The notes: a model not told the origin generated them from the sequence alone. DNA of 64,000 bases from Campylobacter sp. US33a (GCF_004378855.1 NZ_RYYL01000004.1:1-64000); one strand, 5' to 3'; shown: positions 33,739 through 43,439, counted from the stretch's first letter. Numbers and translations are program-made.

Positions 33739-34767
33739 TTAATTTATCACAGCAAATTGCTGTGTTTCTTTGCCTGTAAGTTCCAAAGCGTTGATGGCTT
33801 TTTCTATCATTTTTTCATTGCTAAATTCATCGCTAATGCAAGTAAGCACCGCTTCCAAATCCATTTCAATTTCAATTCCACTCATGAAAAAGTTTGTATT
33901 ATAAATAAAGCTTAATAAATCTTCACATATTTTTTTTGCATCATTTAAGTTGGTATGTTTTAAAATAGCCACAAAAATTCCGTTTTCATAATGTGCGATG
34001 ATATCGCCTTTTGCTATGTGTTTTGTAAGAATTTTAGAAATATTTTTCAACAAAATAGTTTTTTCTTTTTGACTTAAAATTTTTGCAAAAACGCTTTCTT
34101 TGACTCTAAGAAAAATCAAAGAAGTTTGATAGTTATACTTTGAAAAACCTTCTTTGAAATTATCTAAAGTTTTCAGTAAGAATTTTTTATTATAAACGCC
34201 ATATTTGGGATCAAAATCACTTTGTTCTTCTATAGATTTATAAACTTGCGAAACTTCTTCAAAGCTGTATTTGATATTTAAAGAATATTTTTCAAGTAAA
34301 GCTGAAAAGCGCTCTAAATCCATCTTTAGAGTATCAATTATATTAATTGCTGTTAGGCTATTGGAATTTATAGAAAGCTCTGACATTCTTTTGTGGGTAA
34401 GATCAACCATTACTTCTGTGTTTTTGTAAATCATAGCTATATCTTGCAGTAGGATTTTTAAAGACGAGAAGCTTCGTTTGACTTCGTTTTCTATCAAGAC
34501 TTGTTTATCTTCTTTTTTGCTTTCAATTTCCATTAATTCAGAAATTTTTTTCTGTAAAGTCATGGACTTTCCATCGATCATTTTTTCAAAATAAATTCTA
34601 AAATTTTCAGGAGTTGGAGGAACATTATCATCAACAAGTTGCGTTAATACCGCTCGTGCAAATTTTTCAAGCTCTCCCCCACTAATTTTATTTATTTTCT
34701 GAGGTTCTTTTGTTTCATTTTGATCGAAGTTAAAATCTGATAAAAAATCATCGCTTTCAAAATCCAT
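33739..34767 (-). CDS. Degenerate GGDEF-domain protein, probably catalytically inactive
   Basis: The 342-residue protein has an epsilonproteobacterial N-terminal helical region (VPPTPENFRIYFEKM, about 50-64), a coiled-coil-like middle, and a C-terminal GGDEF fold (DPKYGVYNKKFLLKTLDNF, about 187-205). The active-site loop normally reading RYGGDEF is HYENGIF, so the catalytic and metal-binding residues are lost. It should therefore bind partners or ligand rather than make cyclic di-GMP. It lies between clpP (13 bp) and def (9 bp), inside a housekeeping operon. Confidence 0.75.
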   Translation of the reverse strand: MDFESDDFLSDFNFDQNETKEPQKINKISGGELEKFARAVLTQLVDDNVPPTPENFRIYFEKMIDGKSMTLQKKISELMEIESKKEDKQVLIENEVKRSFSSLKILLQDIAMIYKNTEVMVDLTHKRMSELSINSNSLTAINIIDTLKMDLERFSALLEKYSLNIKYSFEEVSQVYKSIEEQSDFDPKYGVYNKKFLLKTLDNFKEGFSKYNYQTSLIFLRVKESVFAKILSQKEKTILLKNISKILTKHIAKGDIIAHYENGIFVAILKHTNLNDAKKICEDLLSFIYNTNFFMSGIEIEMDLEAVLTCISDEFSNEKMIEKAINALELTGKETQQFAVIN

Positions 34768-34780
34768 GTTTCCCCTTTTT

Positions 34781-35365
34781 TTATTTAAAGCTTTTTTCTA
34801 AAACCTTATCGATAAGTCCATAGTCTTTTGCTTCAGCTGCACTCATAAAAAAATCCCTATCTGTATCTTTTTCGACTTTTGAGAGTTTTTGCTTAGTATT
34901 TTTGGCTAAGATGTTATTTAGAATTGACTTTAATCTTAAAATTTCTTTTGCTTGAATTTCTATATCTGTTGCTTGTCCGCGTGCTCCACCCAAAGGTTGA
35001 TGAATCATAATGCGTGAATTTGGCAAAGCAAAGCGTTTACCTTCTGTTCCACAACTTAACAAAAACGCTCCCATAGAAGCAGCTTGACCTATGCAAATAG
35101 TGCAAACATCCGGCTTTATGTAATTCATCGTATCATAAATGCTAAAGCCGCTTGTTACAACACCGCCTGGAGAATTGATATAAAGATAAATGTCTTTGTC
35201 AGGATCTTCTGCTTCTAAAAATAAAAATTGTGCCACTATCGAAGCGGCAAGATCATCATCTATCTCGCCACTTAACATAATAATTCTATCTTTTAGAAGT
35301 CTTGAGTAGATGTCATAGCTTCTTTCGCCTCTACTTGTTTTTTCTATAACATAAGGGATAAACAT
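34781..35365 (-). CDS. clpP: ATP-dependent Clp protease proteolytic subunit
   Basis: The 194-residue serine protease has the catalytic triad S97 (GQAASMGA), H122 (MIHQPLGG) and an aspartate near 171 (DTDRDFFM). It assembles as a tetradecamer with ClpX or ClpA. The start overlaps the tig stop by one base. Trigger factor and ClpP are a common operon pair for protein quality control. Confidence 0.97.
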   Translation of the reverse strand: MFIPYVIEKTSRGERSYDIYSRLLKDRIIMLSGEIDDDLAASIVAQFLFLEAEDPDKDIYLYINSPGGVVTSGFSIYDTMNYIKPDVCTICIGQAASMGAFLLSCGTEGKRFALPNSRIMIHQPLGGARGQATDIEIQAKEILRLKSILNNILAKNTKQKLSKVEKDTDRDFFMSAAEAKDYGLIDKVLEKSFK

Positions 35366-36681
35366 TATTTTTCGCTTTCTTTGGCTGAATTTTTATCTTT
35401 TAAGAAAATATCGCTAAATAATCTATCTTCAATTAAAGCCATTTTTAAAGCCGGTAATGCACCTTGTTTTTTGTAATTTTCAAGATGTTCTTTCGGATTA
35501 ATTTTAAAACGATAAGCTTCAAAATACACTGCTTGAACTAATTCTTGATCACTAACACCAATGCCTCTTAGTTTGGCCAATTCATCTATGATAAAGGTGA
35601 GTTTGACGCTTTTTTTAGCTTCTTCTTTAAAACTATCTCTTTTGATTTGATAATTCACTTCGCTTGATTTAAGCTCTTCAATTTCTTTTTCACTAAAAGT
35701 ATTCCAAGCGTTTCTAAACTGTATATCAGTTTCTTGCTCTACAATTCCTCTTGGGATGTCAAAATCAAAATTTTCAATCAAAGCATCTGCAAATTTAGGT
35801 TTTAACTCTTCATTTACAAGTTTGAATAATTTTTCATTTTTAATTTGTTCTTTGAGTCTTGTTTCAAGAATTTCTTCTGTTGGTTCTTTTTCATTTGGTA
35901 AAACTTTTTTTAACATTTCATCGTTGAGTTCAGGAATTTTAAGTTCTTGTATTTCGTGAAGTTTGACTTTAAAAACTGCCGCTTTACCTGCTAAATGCTC
36001 TGCACCGTATTCTTTTGGAAAGGTAACTTCTATGTCTTTTTCCTCTTCAGGTTTAAGTCCTATCATACCTTCTTCAAATCCAGGTATGAATTGCTTTGAG
36101 CCGATTTCTAAGATATAATTTTGCGCCTTGCCGCCTTCAAAAGCTTTACCATCTACAAAGCCTTCAAAGTCAAATTTTGCAAAATCTCCTTCTTTAAGCT
36201 TTCTTGCTTTTTTTACAGACTCTAAAGTAGCGAAACTTTTAAGCAAATCTTCTTTTTTTGTATCAATTTCTTTTTTGGTTACTTTTGGAGTAGAGTATTC
36301 AGGAATGAATTTTTCATATCCTTCTAATTTAATATCAGGTTTGAAAGAAAGAGCTATTTCAACATTTATTTCATCTTTCTCGCGGTTGAATTTTTCAAAA
36401 TATGGATCGCCTACAAGATCCTTGCCTTCTTTTTTTAATTCTTTTAAAGCTTCGCTAACAGCTTTACGGAACAAATTTCTCTCAGCATCACCATTAAGTT
36501 GTTTTGCATATCTTTTTAAAACAGCTGCGACTGGCACATGTCCTGTTCTAAAACCATCCATTTTTACGGTTTTTGATGCTTGTTTTGCTAATTTTTCTAC
36601 TTCAGCATTGATAGAACTTGCAGGAATTTTAACGCTAGCAGTAGCATTTACAGAGTCAAGTTGCTTGGCTTTTACTTCCAT
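35365..36681 (-). CDS. tig: Trigger factor
   Basis: This 438-residue ribosome-associated chaperone has the N-terminal ribosome-binding loop FRTGHVP (about 44-50; canonical FRxGxxP), an FKBP-type prolyl isomerase domain (about 150-235) and a long helical C-terminal substrate cradle. It is the first gene of the minus-strand operon, with AAGGA before the ATG, and is divergent from folE across a 132-bp spacer. Confidence 0.96.
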   Translation of the reverse strand: MEVKAKQLDSVNATASVKIPASSINAEVEKLAKQASKTVKMDGFRTGHVPVAAVLKRYAKQLNGDAERNLFRKAVSEALKELKKEGKDLVGDPYFEKFNREKDEINVEIALSFKPDIKLEGYEKFIPEYSTPKVTKKEIDTKKEDLLKSFATLESVKKARKLKEGDFAKFDFEGFVDGKAFEGGKAQNYILEIGSKQFIPGFEEGMIGLKPEEEKDIEVTFPKEYGAEHLAGKAAVFKVKLHEIQELKIPELNDEMLKKVLPNEKEPTEEILETRLKEQIKNEKLFKLVNEELKPKFADALIENFDFDIPRGIVEQETDIQFRNAWNTFSEKEIEELKSSEVNYQIKRDSFKEEAKKSVKLTFIIDELAKLRGIGVSDQELVQAVYFEAYRFKINPKEHLENYKKQGALPALKMALIEDRLFSDIFLKDKNSAKESEK

Positions 36682-36767
36682 TGATTTTCCTTAAATAATA
36701 AAAATTTTATCTGCCACTATACCAAAATTTTCCTTATTCCTTGCATAAAAATTAAAGTTATTTATGT

Positions 36768-36773
36768 TAAAAT
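36768..36773 (+). promoter_or_regulatory. -10-like element for folE-fliI
   Basis: TAAAAT on the plus strand lies 40 bp before the chosen folE start. GGAG at 36804-36807 is the ribosome-binding site six bases before GTG 36814. Confidence 0.4.
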
Positions 36774-36813
36774 TTGCCAAGTTACTTTAAAAATAAACAT
36801 CTTGGAGATTTTT

Positions 36814-37386
36814 GTGCAAGAAAAATTTGAAAATTGTGTAAAAGCTATGCTTGAGATCATAGGAGAAAATCCAAATCGAGAAGGTTTAGTAAAAACCCCA
36901 AATCGTGTATTTAAAGCTTTTGAGTATTTAACAAGTGGTTATGAAAAAAATGTTAAAGAGATTTTAAATGATGCTCTATTTGAAAGCTCAAATAATGAAA
37001 TGGTTTTGGTAAGAGATATAGAATTTTATAGCCTTTGCGAACATCATCTTTTGCCTTTTTTTGGTCGCGTACATGTAGCTTACATCCCTGATAAAAAAGT
37101 CGTTGGGCTTAGTAAAATTCCACGCCTTGTTGAGGTTTTTGCAAGAAGACTTCAAATTCAAGAGCAACTCACTGAGCAAATTGCAGATGCTTTAATGCAA
37201 AATGTTGGCGCAAAAGGCGTTGGCGTAGTTATAGAAGCAAGACATATGTGTGTAGAGATGCGTGGAGTACAAAAAGTAAATTCTACTACTACAACTTCGG
37301 CTTTGCGTGGGCTTTTTATCAAAAACGAAAAAACTAGAAAAGAATTTTTTTCTTTAATAAATTCTCCAAAACAAGTTAGGTTTTAA
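36814..37386 (+). CDS. folE: GTP cyclohydrolase I FolE
   Basis: The 190-residue enzyme makes 7,8-dihydroneopterin triphosphate from GTP, the common entry to folate and, here, to queuosine through QueD. The zinc ligands appear as C75 and H78 ([10 protein letters not shown]) and a later cysteine in [13 protein letters not shown] chose GTG at 36814 (MQEKFENC) over the TTG at 36802, because GGAG is ideally placed for the former and the length then matches the C. jejuni protein. The stop overlaps the fliI ATG by one base. Confidence 0.94.
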   Translation: MQEKFENCVKAMLEIIGENPNREGLVKTPNRVFKAFEYLTSGYEKNVKEILNDALFESSNNEMVLVRDIEFYSLCEHHLLPFFGRVHVAYIPDKKVVGLSKIPRLVEVFARRLQIQEQLTEQIADALMQNVGAKGVGVVIEARHMCVEMRGVQKVNSTTTTSALRGLFIKNEKTRKEFFSLINSPKQVRF

Positions 37387-38732
37387 TGAGTTTAGAAAAA
37401 TTAAGAAAGCAAATTTCTAAAGAAAATTTAAATGCCGTTTTTGGCGAAATCACTAAAATTTCATCAACCAATATCGAAATAAAAGGCTTAAAAACAGGTA
37501 TAGGTGATATAGTAAAACTTGTTTCAAATGAAAACGAAAATTTAAGCACTTTGGCTATGGTGGTTGAGATTAAAGAGCAATTTAGCTATTTAAGCCCTTT
37601 TTCTTTTATTGAAGGCTTTAAAATAGGTGATCGTGTCTTTATGAGTGATGCAGGTATGCAAATAGGTGTTAGCGATGAGCTTTTAGGACGCGTGGTCGAT
37701 CCTTTTATGCGGCCAAAAGATGGCAAGGGTGCTATTGAGGCAAGTAAATATATGCCTATCATGCGTGCACCCATTGATGCGATGAAAAGAGGACTTATAG
37801 AAGAAGTTTTTCCTGTAGGAGTTAAAACTATAGACGCACTTTTAACTTGTGGTGTGGGACAAAAACTTGGTATTTTTGCTGGAAGCGGTGTAGGAAAATC
37901 CACATTAATGGGAATGATAGTAAAAAATTCCAAAGCCCCGATAAAAGTCATTGCTTTAATAGGTGAAAGGGGGCGCGAAATCCCTGAATTTATACAAAAA
38001 AATTTAGGTGGAAAACTTGATGATACGGTTATTATCGTAGCAACCAGCGATGATAGTGCCCTAATGCGTAAATATGGGGCATTTTGTGCTATGAGTGTGG
38101 CAGAGTATTTTAAAGAACAAGGCAAAGATGTGCTTTTTATCATGGATAGTGTGACGCGTTTTGCTATGGCACAAAGAGAAATCGGACTTGCTCTTGGCGA
38201 ACCCCCTACTACAAAAGGCTATCCACCAAGCGTTTTAAGCCTTTTACCTCAACTTATGGAGCGCACCGGAAAAGAAGAAGGTAAAGGTACGATAACAGCA
38301 TTTTTCACGGTTTTGGTTGATGGAGATGATATGAGTGATCCAATCGCTGATCAAAGCCGTTCTATTTTAGATGGGCATATTGTTTTAAGCCGCGAGCTAA
38401 CCGATTTTGGAATTTATCCGCCTATTAATATACAAAATTCAGCCTCAAGGGTAATGAGTGATATTATCACGCCTGAGCATAAACTTTTAGCAAGGAAATT
38501 TAAACGCTTAAATTCGCTTTTAAAAGAAAATGAAGTTTTGCTTCGTATTGGTGCTTATCAAAAAGGAAGTGATAAAGAACTCGATGAGGCTATAGCTAAA
38601 AAAGAATTTATGCAAAATTTTCTTATGCAAAATCCTGAAGAAAGCTTTGAATTTGAAGAAACCTTGCAAATGCTTACGCAAATTGATACTCAAGTTGCAA
38701 ATGCTAATATTCCTAATCTTAAGCAAGGATAA
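37386..38732 (+). CDS. fliI: Flagellum-specific ATPase FliI
   Basis: The 448-residue F1-beta-like ATPase energises flagellar type III export. It has Walker A GSGVGKST (about 165-172), the GERGREIPEFI motif typical of the type III ATPase family, and Walker B with VLFIMDSVTRFA (about 247-258). TAATG coupling to folE puts a motility gene in a folate-gene unit, as I recall for C. jejuni Cj0194-Cj0195. A strong terminator follows. Confidence 0.95.
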   Translation: MSLEKLRKQISKENLNAVFGEITKISSTNIEIKGLKTGIGDIVKLVSNENENLSTLAMVVEIKEQFSYLSPFSFIEGFKIGDRVFMSDAGMQIGVSDELLGRVVDPFMRPKDGKGAIEASKYMPIMRAPIDAMKRGLIEEVFPVGVKTIDALLTCGVGQKLGIFAGSGVGKSTLMGMIVKNSKAPIKVIALIGERGREIPEFIQKNLGGKLDDTVIIVATSDDSALMRKYGAFCAMSVAEYFKEQGKDVLFIMDSVTRFAMAQREIGLALGEPPTTKGYPPSVLSLLPQLMERTGKEEGKGTITAFFTVLVDGDDMSDPIADQSRSILDGHIVLSRELTDFGIYPPINIQNSASRVMSDIITPEHKLLARKFKRLNSLLKENEVLLRIGAYQKGSDKELDEAIAKKEFMQNFLMQNPEESFEFEETLQMLTQIDTQVANANIPNLKQG

Positions 38733-38755
38733 AATGGTATTTTAAAATTATGAGT

Positions 38756-38790
38756 AAAATTTTACAGCCAAAATAGGCTGTAAAATTTTT
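38756..38790. terminator. Strong bidirectional terminator between fliI and dapD
   Basis: A perfect 14-bp stem (38756-38769 with 38776-38789) and 6-nt loop ends in T-rich sequence on the plus strand and begins with A residues that read as T on the minus strand. It serves both convergent genes; the dapD stop codon begins at its edge. Confidence 0.88.
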
Positions 38791-39949
38791 AGTGTAAAGC
38801 CTCATTGAGTTTGATAGCTTTTTTATTTAGCGCTACTATCATTGCCCCGTTTATAGAGTCTTGGCGGAAATGAAGTCCATTAAGTCCTTTTAATTCTATG
38901 CCTTTGTAAATTTCTTTGCTAAAGTCGAAATTTGGATTAAGCTTAGCAAGTTCTTCGCTATCTTTGACTAAGAATTTTGTCCCTTCTAAAACAGCGATTC
39001 CTGCATCGACTATACAATTATCTCCTAAAGGAATTCCAGTTACTGAATTTGCACCCAAAAGGCAAGCTTTACCTACACTTATGGCATTTCCACTTGTTCC
39101 GCTTAAAACACCTAAAATTGAAGCACCACCGCCAATATCAGATCCTTCTCCTACAATAGCACTTGAGCTGATACGCCCTTCAACCATACAAGCTCCTGTT
39201 GTACCCGCATTAAAATTTACATAGCTTGCACCCGGCATTATCGTTGTGCCAGCAGCTAAAGATGCACCCATTCTTACTTTGGAACTTTCTAAAATTCTTG
39301 TATTGTCTTCAGGGATAATGTGGGCTAAAAAGCGTGGAAATTTATCAACAAAATCAATTTTTGGGTATTGATTGCTCATTTTCAAACGCATTTCATTTTC
39401 TCTTAAATACTCAAGCTCGATTGGCTTATCATCACTCCAAGCAGCGTTATTTAAAAGTCCAAAAGCTCCATTTAGATTGATACTTCTTAAAGGTACTTTT
39501 TTTGTGGAAAGCAAGTAAAGTTTGAGATAAACACTTTCTACACTTAAAGGTGCTTTGTCTTCAAAAAGGCATACAAAGGCAAATTCTTCATCTTTGAATT
39601 TGTCTTTGATGATTTTTAAAATGTCTATATTTTTATGCCCTTCTTCTTCTAAAAAAGGTTTAAAGCAAGAAAGTGCGAAATCGATATCTTCTAATTTTAA
39701 AGTCTGCACAAATTCACTCGCATCAAAATCAATCTCCACGCCCCTTTGCATAAAAGCTTCAAGCATAATTGCTGCAGAGCCATAATTTTGCTCGTAATTA
39801 ATTAAAGCAAAATTAGCTTGTAAAATTTTATTTTTATTGAGCTGCCCCCTATCAAGTCTTGCTATACCAAATGCCATTGGTTTTTTGTAGCCGCTTTTTT
39901 GCTCGATTTGTTTAATTAAAAGTAAAAAATCTTCTTTGGTGTTAATCAT
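38789..39949 (-). CDS. dapD: Tetrahydrodipicolinate N-succinyltransferase DapD (long epsilonproteobacterial form)
   Basis: The 386-residue protein makes N-succinyl-2-amino-6-ketopimelate on the route to meso-diaminopimelate and lysine. The C-terminal half is a left-handed beta-helix of hexapeptide repeats (for example VRMGASLAAGTTIMPGASYV). I place the start at 39949 (MINTKEDF): AAAGGA is six bases upstream, while the frame extending to 40057 encodes non-conserved sequence. Its length agrees with C. jejuni DapD. Confidence 0.93.
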   Translation of the reverse strand: MINTKEDFLLLIKQIEQKSGYKKPMAFGIARLDRGQLNKNKILQANFALINYEQNYGSAAIMLEAFMQRGVEIDFDASEFVQTLKLEDIDFALSCFKPFLEEEGHKNIDILKIIKDKFKDEEFAFVCLFEDKAPLSVESVYLKLYLLSTKKVPLRSINLNGAFGLLNNAAWSDDKPIELEYLRENEMRLKMSNQYPKIDFVDKFPRFLAHIIPEDNTRILESSKVRMGASLAAGTTIMPGASYVNFNAGTTGACMVEGRISSSAIVGEGSDIGGGASILGVLSGTSGNAISVGKACLLGANSVTGIPLGDNCIVDAGIAVLEGTKFLVKDSEELAKLNPNFDFSKEIYKGIELKGLNGLHFRQDSINGAMIVALNKKAIKLNEALH

Positions 39950-40040
39950 TATCATTCCTTTGTAAAAATTAAAACTTTTATTATATCCAAAGAGATGCAA
40001 AAAAGAATTAAAATATATGCAAAAGCTTGATATAAGACTT

Positions 40041-40198
40041 GTCATTTTAAGTAACACAAGGAATCTCTATTCTTCCTTGTCGTGTTGAGCGAAGTGAAAC
40101 ATCTCTATTTAAAATACTTTAGATCTTTCGTTTCGCTCATGATGAGTGAAAATGTATTATTCTTTCAGAATGACGAAAGTTTGTCTCTTTGTGATGAC
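40041..40198. repeat. Cluster of REP-like palindromic repeat copies
   Basis: The 277-bp spacer between mrp and dapD holds several diverged copies of a sequence resembling the widespread GTCATTCTGAGCGAAGCGAA-type intergenic repeat. Two are direct 30-mers on the plus strand (40041-40070 and 40079-40108, both ending ATCTCTAT). At least two are inverted (40121-40146, reading GAGCGAAACGAAAGATCT on the minus strand; 40151-40174, reading GTCATTCTGAAAG). A final short hairpin is at 40182-40200. No coding capacity is seen. Such elements are rare in compact Campylobacter genomes. Confidence 0.55.
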
Positions 40199-40226
40199 AA
40201 ATTTATTCCTTTAGGATGATTAAATT

Positions 40227-41330
40227 TTAATTAGAGCAAGCACTTTTACCATTCATTATAGGTTGAATTGCAGAATTATCTGCTCCACCTTCGTTGTTGA
40301 TTTTTTCTATAACTTGCCAAATTTTTTCAGCTGCTATCAAATAGCGTTTTGAGCTTATACTTTCAGGATGATAAAAACTTACAGGTTTGCCCTCATCACC
40401 ACCTTCTCTTACAATCATCTCGATAGGAATTTGTGCCAAAACCTCGCTACCATAAGCTTTTGCCATATCTTCTGCTGTACCTTTACCAAAGATATCATAC
40501 TCTTTGCCATTATCAGGACATAAAAATCCGCTCATATTTTCAATAATTCCAGCGATTGGAATGTGGAGTTTATTAAACATATCTAAGGCTCTTTTGCTAT
40601 CATCTAAAGAAACGCTTTGCGGGGTGCTTACGCAAACTCCTGCGGTAATTGGAATGCTTTGTGCGGAAGTGATTTGTGCGTCACCTGTTCCTGGAGGCAT
40701 ATCTAAAAATAAAACATCAAGTTCAGGCCAAATCACATCAGCTAAAAGTTGTTCCACGGCTTTCATAATCATTGCCCCACGCCACATAAGCCCTTGTCCT
40801 TCTTCAATTAAAACGCCCATACTCATCATATAAATGCCATGAGTTAAAATAGGTTTTAGTTTTGAACCCACAACTTCTGGTTGAGTGCCTATTTCACCGA
40901 GCATTCTTGGAATATTTGGTCCATAAATATCTGCATCTAAAATCCCTACTTTTTTACCCATTTTTGCCATAGAAATAGCTAAATTTACTGTGGTTGTAGA
41001 TTTTCCTACTCCGCCTTTTCCACTTGAAACCATGATAAAGTTTTTAACTTGCGGAGCGATGTTTTTACCGCTTCTTGAATTGCTTTTTTCTTCTGGGATT
41101 TTTGGTTGTATGATTTGAAGATCGAGTTTTAAATTTAAATCTTTTAAAGCCTCTGCAATATCTGTTCTTAAGGTATTTGCTATATCAGTACTTGCAGAAA
41201 CTATTTCTAATTTTATATTTGCATTTTGATCTTTTACATTGATTTCTTTTACAAAACCAAAACTGACTATATCTTTGTCAAAATTTGGGTATTTTACTTG
41301 CATAAGTTTTTGTTTGATTTGCTCTTCCAA
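40227..41330 (-). CDS. mrp: Mrp/NBP35-family iron-sulfur cluster carrier ATPase
   Basis: The 367-residue protein has an N-terminal MIP18/DUF59-type domain (about 5-75) and a P-loop with the deviant Walker A GKGGVGKST (about 103-112), then IWPELDVLFLDMPPGTGD. It loads Fe-S clusters into apoproteins. The C-terminal CxxC that usually bridges the cluster is not present; the equivalent FLCPDNG has one cysteine. The start is TTG at 41330 behind AAGGAG. It is monocistronic, downstream of the ispDF divergent promoter region. Confidence 0.9.
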   Translation of the reverse strand: MEEQIKQKLMQVKYPNFDKDIVSFGFVKEINVKDQNANIKLEIVSASTDIANTLRTDIAEALKDLNLKLDLQIIQPKIPEEKSNSRSGKNIAPQVKNFIMVSSGKGGVGKSTTTVNLAISMAKMGKKVGILDADIYGPNIPRMLGEIGTQPEVVGSKLKPILTHGIYMMSMGVLIEEGQGLMWRGAMIMKAVEQLLADVIWPELDVLFLDMPPGTGDAQITSAQSIPITAGVCVSTPQSVSLDDSKRALDMFNKLHIPIAGIIENMSGFLCPDNGKEYDIFGKGTAEDMAKAYGSEVLAQIPIEMIVREGGDEGKPVSFYHPESISSKRYLIAAEKIWQVIEKINNEGGADNSAIQPIMNGKSACSN

Positions 41331-41397
41331 AATTTCTCCTTTTAAATTTTTGTAAGGATTTTACTATAAATAAATAAAATTTAGCTTTTTGTAAGTG

Positions 41398-41403
41398 TAT
41401 AAT
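41398..41403 (+). promoter_or_regulatory. -10 element for the ispDF operon
   Basis: TATAAT lies 36 bp before the GTG start at 41440, and AAGGGA just upstream of the start is the ribosome-binding site. Confidence 0.55.
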
Positions 41404-41439
41404 ATGGTAACATAATACAAAACTATTTTAAGGGAATTT

Positions 41440-42555
41440 GTGTTTGATATTAGTTTGATAATGCTCGCAGCTGGTGATTCTACAAGGTTTGATTTGAAAG
41501 TAAAAAAGCAATTTTTGAGATTAAATCATGATCCTTTATGGCTTTATGTTACAAAAAAATTGAGTTCTTATTATAATTTCAAAAAAATAATTGTTACTTC
41601 TAGTAATGCTAAATATATGCAAAAATTTTCTTCAAATTATGAGATTATTCAGGGCGGAAATTCACGTGCACAGTCTTTAAAAAATGCTCTTGAGAAAGTA
41701 AATTCTGAATTTGTGATGGTGAGTGATGTTGCAAGGGCTAATATTTCAAAAAAAATGCTTAAAAAATTGATTGAAAACACTCCTAATGCTGATTGCATCA
41801 CTCCTGCTTTAAAAGTAGTTGATACAAGCATCTTGGAAAATGAAATTTTACAAAGAGAAAAAATAAAACTCATACAAACCCCACAACTTTCGCGTACTAA
41901 GCTTTTAAAAAAGGCTTTAGAAAGCGGTGTGGAATTTAGCGATGATAGCACGGCGGTTGCAAGTGTGGGTGGTAAAATTTGGTATATACAAGGCGATGAA
42001 AATGCTAGAAAAATCACTTATAAAGAGGATTTAAAAAAAATGAAACTTCCAAAACCTGCGAGTGAAATTTTTTGCGGCAATGGTTTTGATGTGCATGAAT
42101 TTGGAGAAAATAGGCCTTTGATTTTAGGAGGGATACAAATTCATCCTACTATGGGTTTAAAGGCACATTCTGATGGCGATGTTTTGGCGCATTCTTTAAC
42201 TGATGCACTTTTGGGTGCTGCGAGTTTAGGTGATATTGGCGAACTTTATCCAGATACGGATATGAAATACAAAAATGCAAATTCTATAGAACTTTTAAAA
42301 GAAGCTTATAAAAAGGTGCAAGAAGTAGGTTTTGAGCTTGTAAATGCGGATATTACTGTTATAGCACAAGAGCCAAAGCTTCAAAAATTTAAAGAAGAAA
42401 TTGCCAAGAAGTTAGCAAAAACTCTAAATATTGAAATGTTTAGAATCAATGTCAAGGCAACTACAACAGAAAAACTCGGATTTATAGGTAGAAAGGAAGG
42501 TATAGCAGTAATGAGCAATGTGAATTTGAAATATTTTGATTGGACGGCGATATGA
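41440..42555 (+). CDS. ispDF: Bifunctional isoprenoid enzyme IspDF
   Basis: The 371-residue fusion joins two steps of the MEP pathway. The N-terminal cytidylyltransferase (IspD) has LAAGDSTRF (about 9-17). The C-terminal cyclodiphosphate synthase (IspF) has GFDVHEFGENRPLILGG and AHSDGDVLAHSLTDALLGA with its metal ligands. IspDF fusion is typical of Campylobacter and Helicobacter. Translation starts at GTG; the ATGA overlap couples it to the HP1021-like regulator. Confidence 0.95.
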   Translation: MFDISLIMLAAGDSTRFDLKVKKQFLRLNHDPLWLYVTKKLSSYYNFKKIIVTSSNAKYMQKFSSNYEIIQGGNSRAQSLKNALEKVNSEFVMVSDVARANISKKMLKKLIENTPNADCITPALKVVDTSILENEILQREKIKLIQTPQLSRTKLLKKALESGVEFSDDSTAVASVGGKIWYIQGDENARKITYKEDLKKMKLPKPASEIFCGNGFDVHEFGENRPLILGGIQIHPTMGLKAHSDGDVLAHSLTDALLGAASLGDIGELYPDTDMKYKNANSIELLKEAYKKVQEVGFELVNADITVIAQEPKLQKFKEEIAKKLAKTLNIEMFRINVKATTTEKLGFIGRKEGIAVMSNVNLKYFDWTAI

Positions 42556-43439
42556 AAGTTTTAATTGTAGAAAACGAAATTTACTTAGCACAAAGCATTA
42601 GCATAAAGCTTAGCGATATGGGTTTTAATTGTGAAATTATCTCTTCTGTTAATGATATGAATGCAAATAAACATTACGATGTGATTTTGCTTTCTACCGG
42701 AGTACATAACTTTTCTCAAGTTATTGAAGTGCATAAGCAAAGTGTGATTATCTTGCTTATTTCTTATGTGAGTGCTGATACAGTTTCGATGCCTTTAAAA
42801 GCTGGAGCAAGTGATTATATCCAAAAGCCTTTTATGATAGAAGAGCTTGTAAGGAAAATCAAACATTATCAACATTATAAAAAACTCGAGATTATTAATA
42901 AAACTTATAGTGGTTATATAGAATCTAAACTTAAAACAGTGAAGATTGCAGAATTTGATTATAAGAAAATTAAATTACCGCTTATTTTGCAAGCCAATAT
43001 TCAAATAAATGCCGATACTTTTGTGTTTAATTATATTAAGGAAAGGGATTTAATTTTATCTTATATCGATTTGTCTAATAATAATTCTTTGGATAAAATT
43101 TTTAAATCTTTTAGCGAATACAGTTTGTTTTATTTGACTAATTTTCAAACTTTAAAAGGTAGTGAAAAAGAGAGGGTTTTGGAGTTTATGCAAAAAAAAT
43201 CAGTGATTTTGCATACAACTTCAGAAGTAGAGGGGGCAAATTTTAATATCATAAACCTTAATGATACAGAAAAAACCTTACACAATAGTGAAATTTTAAC
43301 TATAGATGAATATGTAAAATATATCATCCATACTTATCAAAATGTTTTTCCTGATACGGATTTGTCTAAAAAATTAGGAATTTCTCGTAAGTCCTTGTGG
43401 GAGAAAAGGAAAAAATATGGCATTGTTAAGAAAAAATAA
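42552..43439 (+). CDS. Atypical orphan response regulator, HP1021/Cj1608 family
   Basis: The 295-residue protein starts MKVLIVENE, a receiver-like N-terminus, but the phosphoacceptor position is a serine (S48 in VILLSTG), so it is not expected to be phosphorylated conventionally. The middle resembles a shrunken NtrC-type region, and the C-terminus (about 262-295) is a Fis-type helix-turn-helix with LSKKLGISRKSLWEKRKKYG. Homologues in H. pylori and C. jejuni are redox-linked regulators of replication and metabolism. I place the start at 42552 (ATGA overlap with ispDF). Confidence 0.85.
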   Translation: MKVLIVENEIYLAQSISIKLSDMGFNCEIISSVNDMNANKHYDVILLSTGVHNFSQVIEVHKQSVIILLISYVSADTVSMPLKAGASDYIQKPFMIEELVRKIKHYQHYKKLEIINKTYSGYIESKLKTVKIAEFDYKKIKLPLILQANIQINADTFVFNYIKERDLILSYIDLSNNNSLDKIFKSFSEYSLFYLTNFQTLKGSEKERVLEFMQKKSVILHTTSEVEGANFNIINLNDTEKTLHNSEILTIDEYVKYIIHTYQNVFPDTDLSKKLGISRKSLWEKRKKYGIVKKK

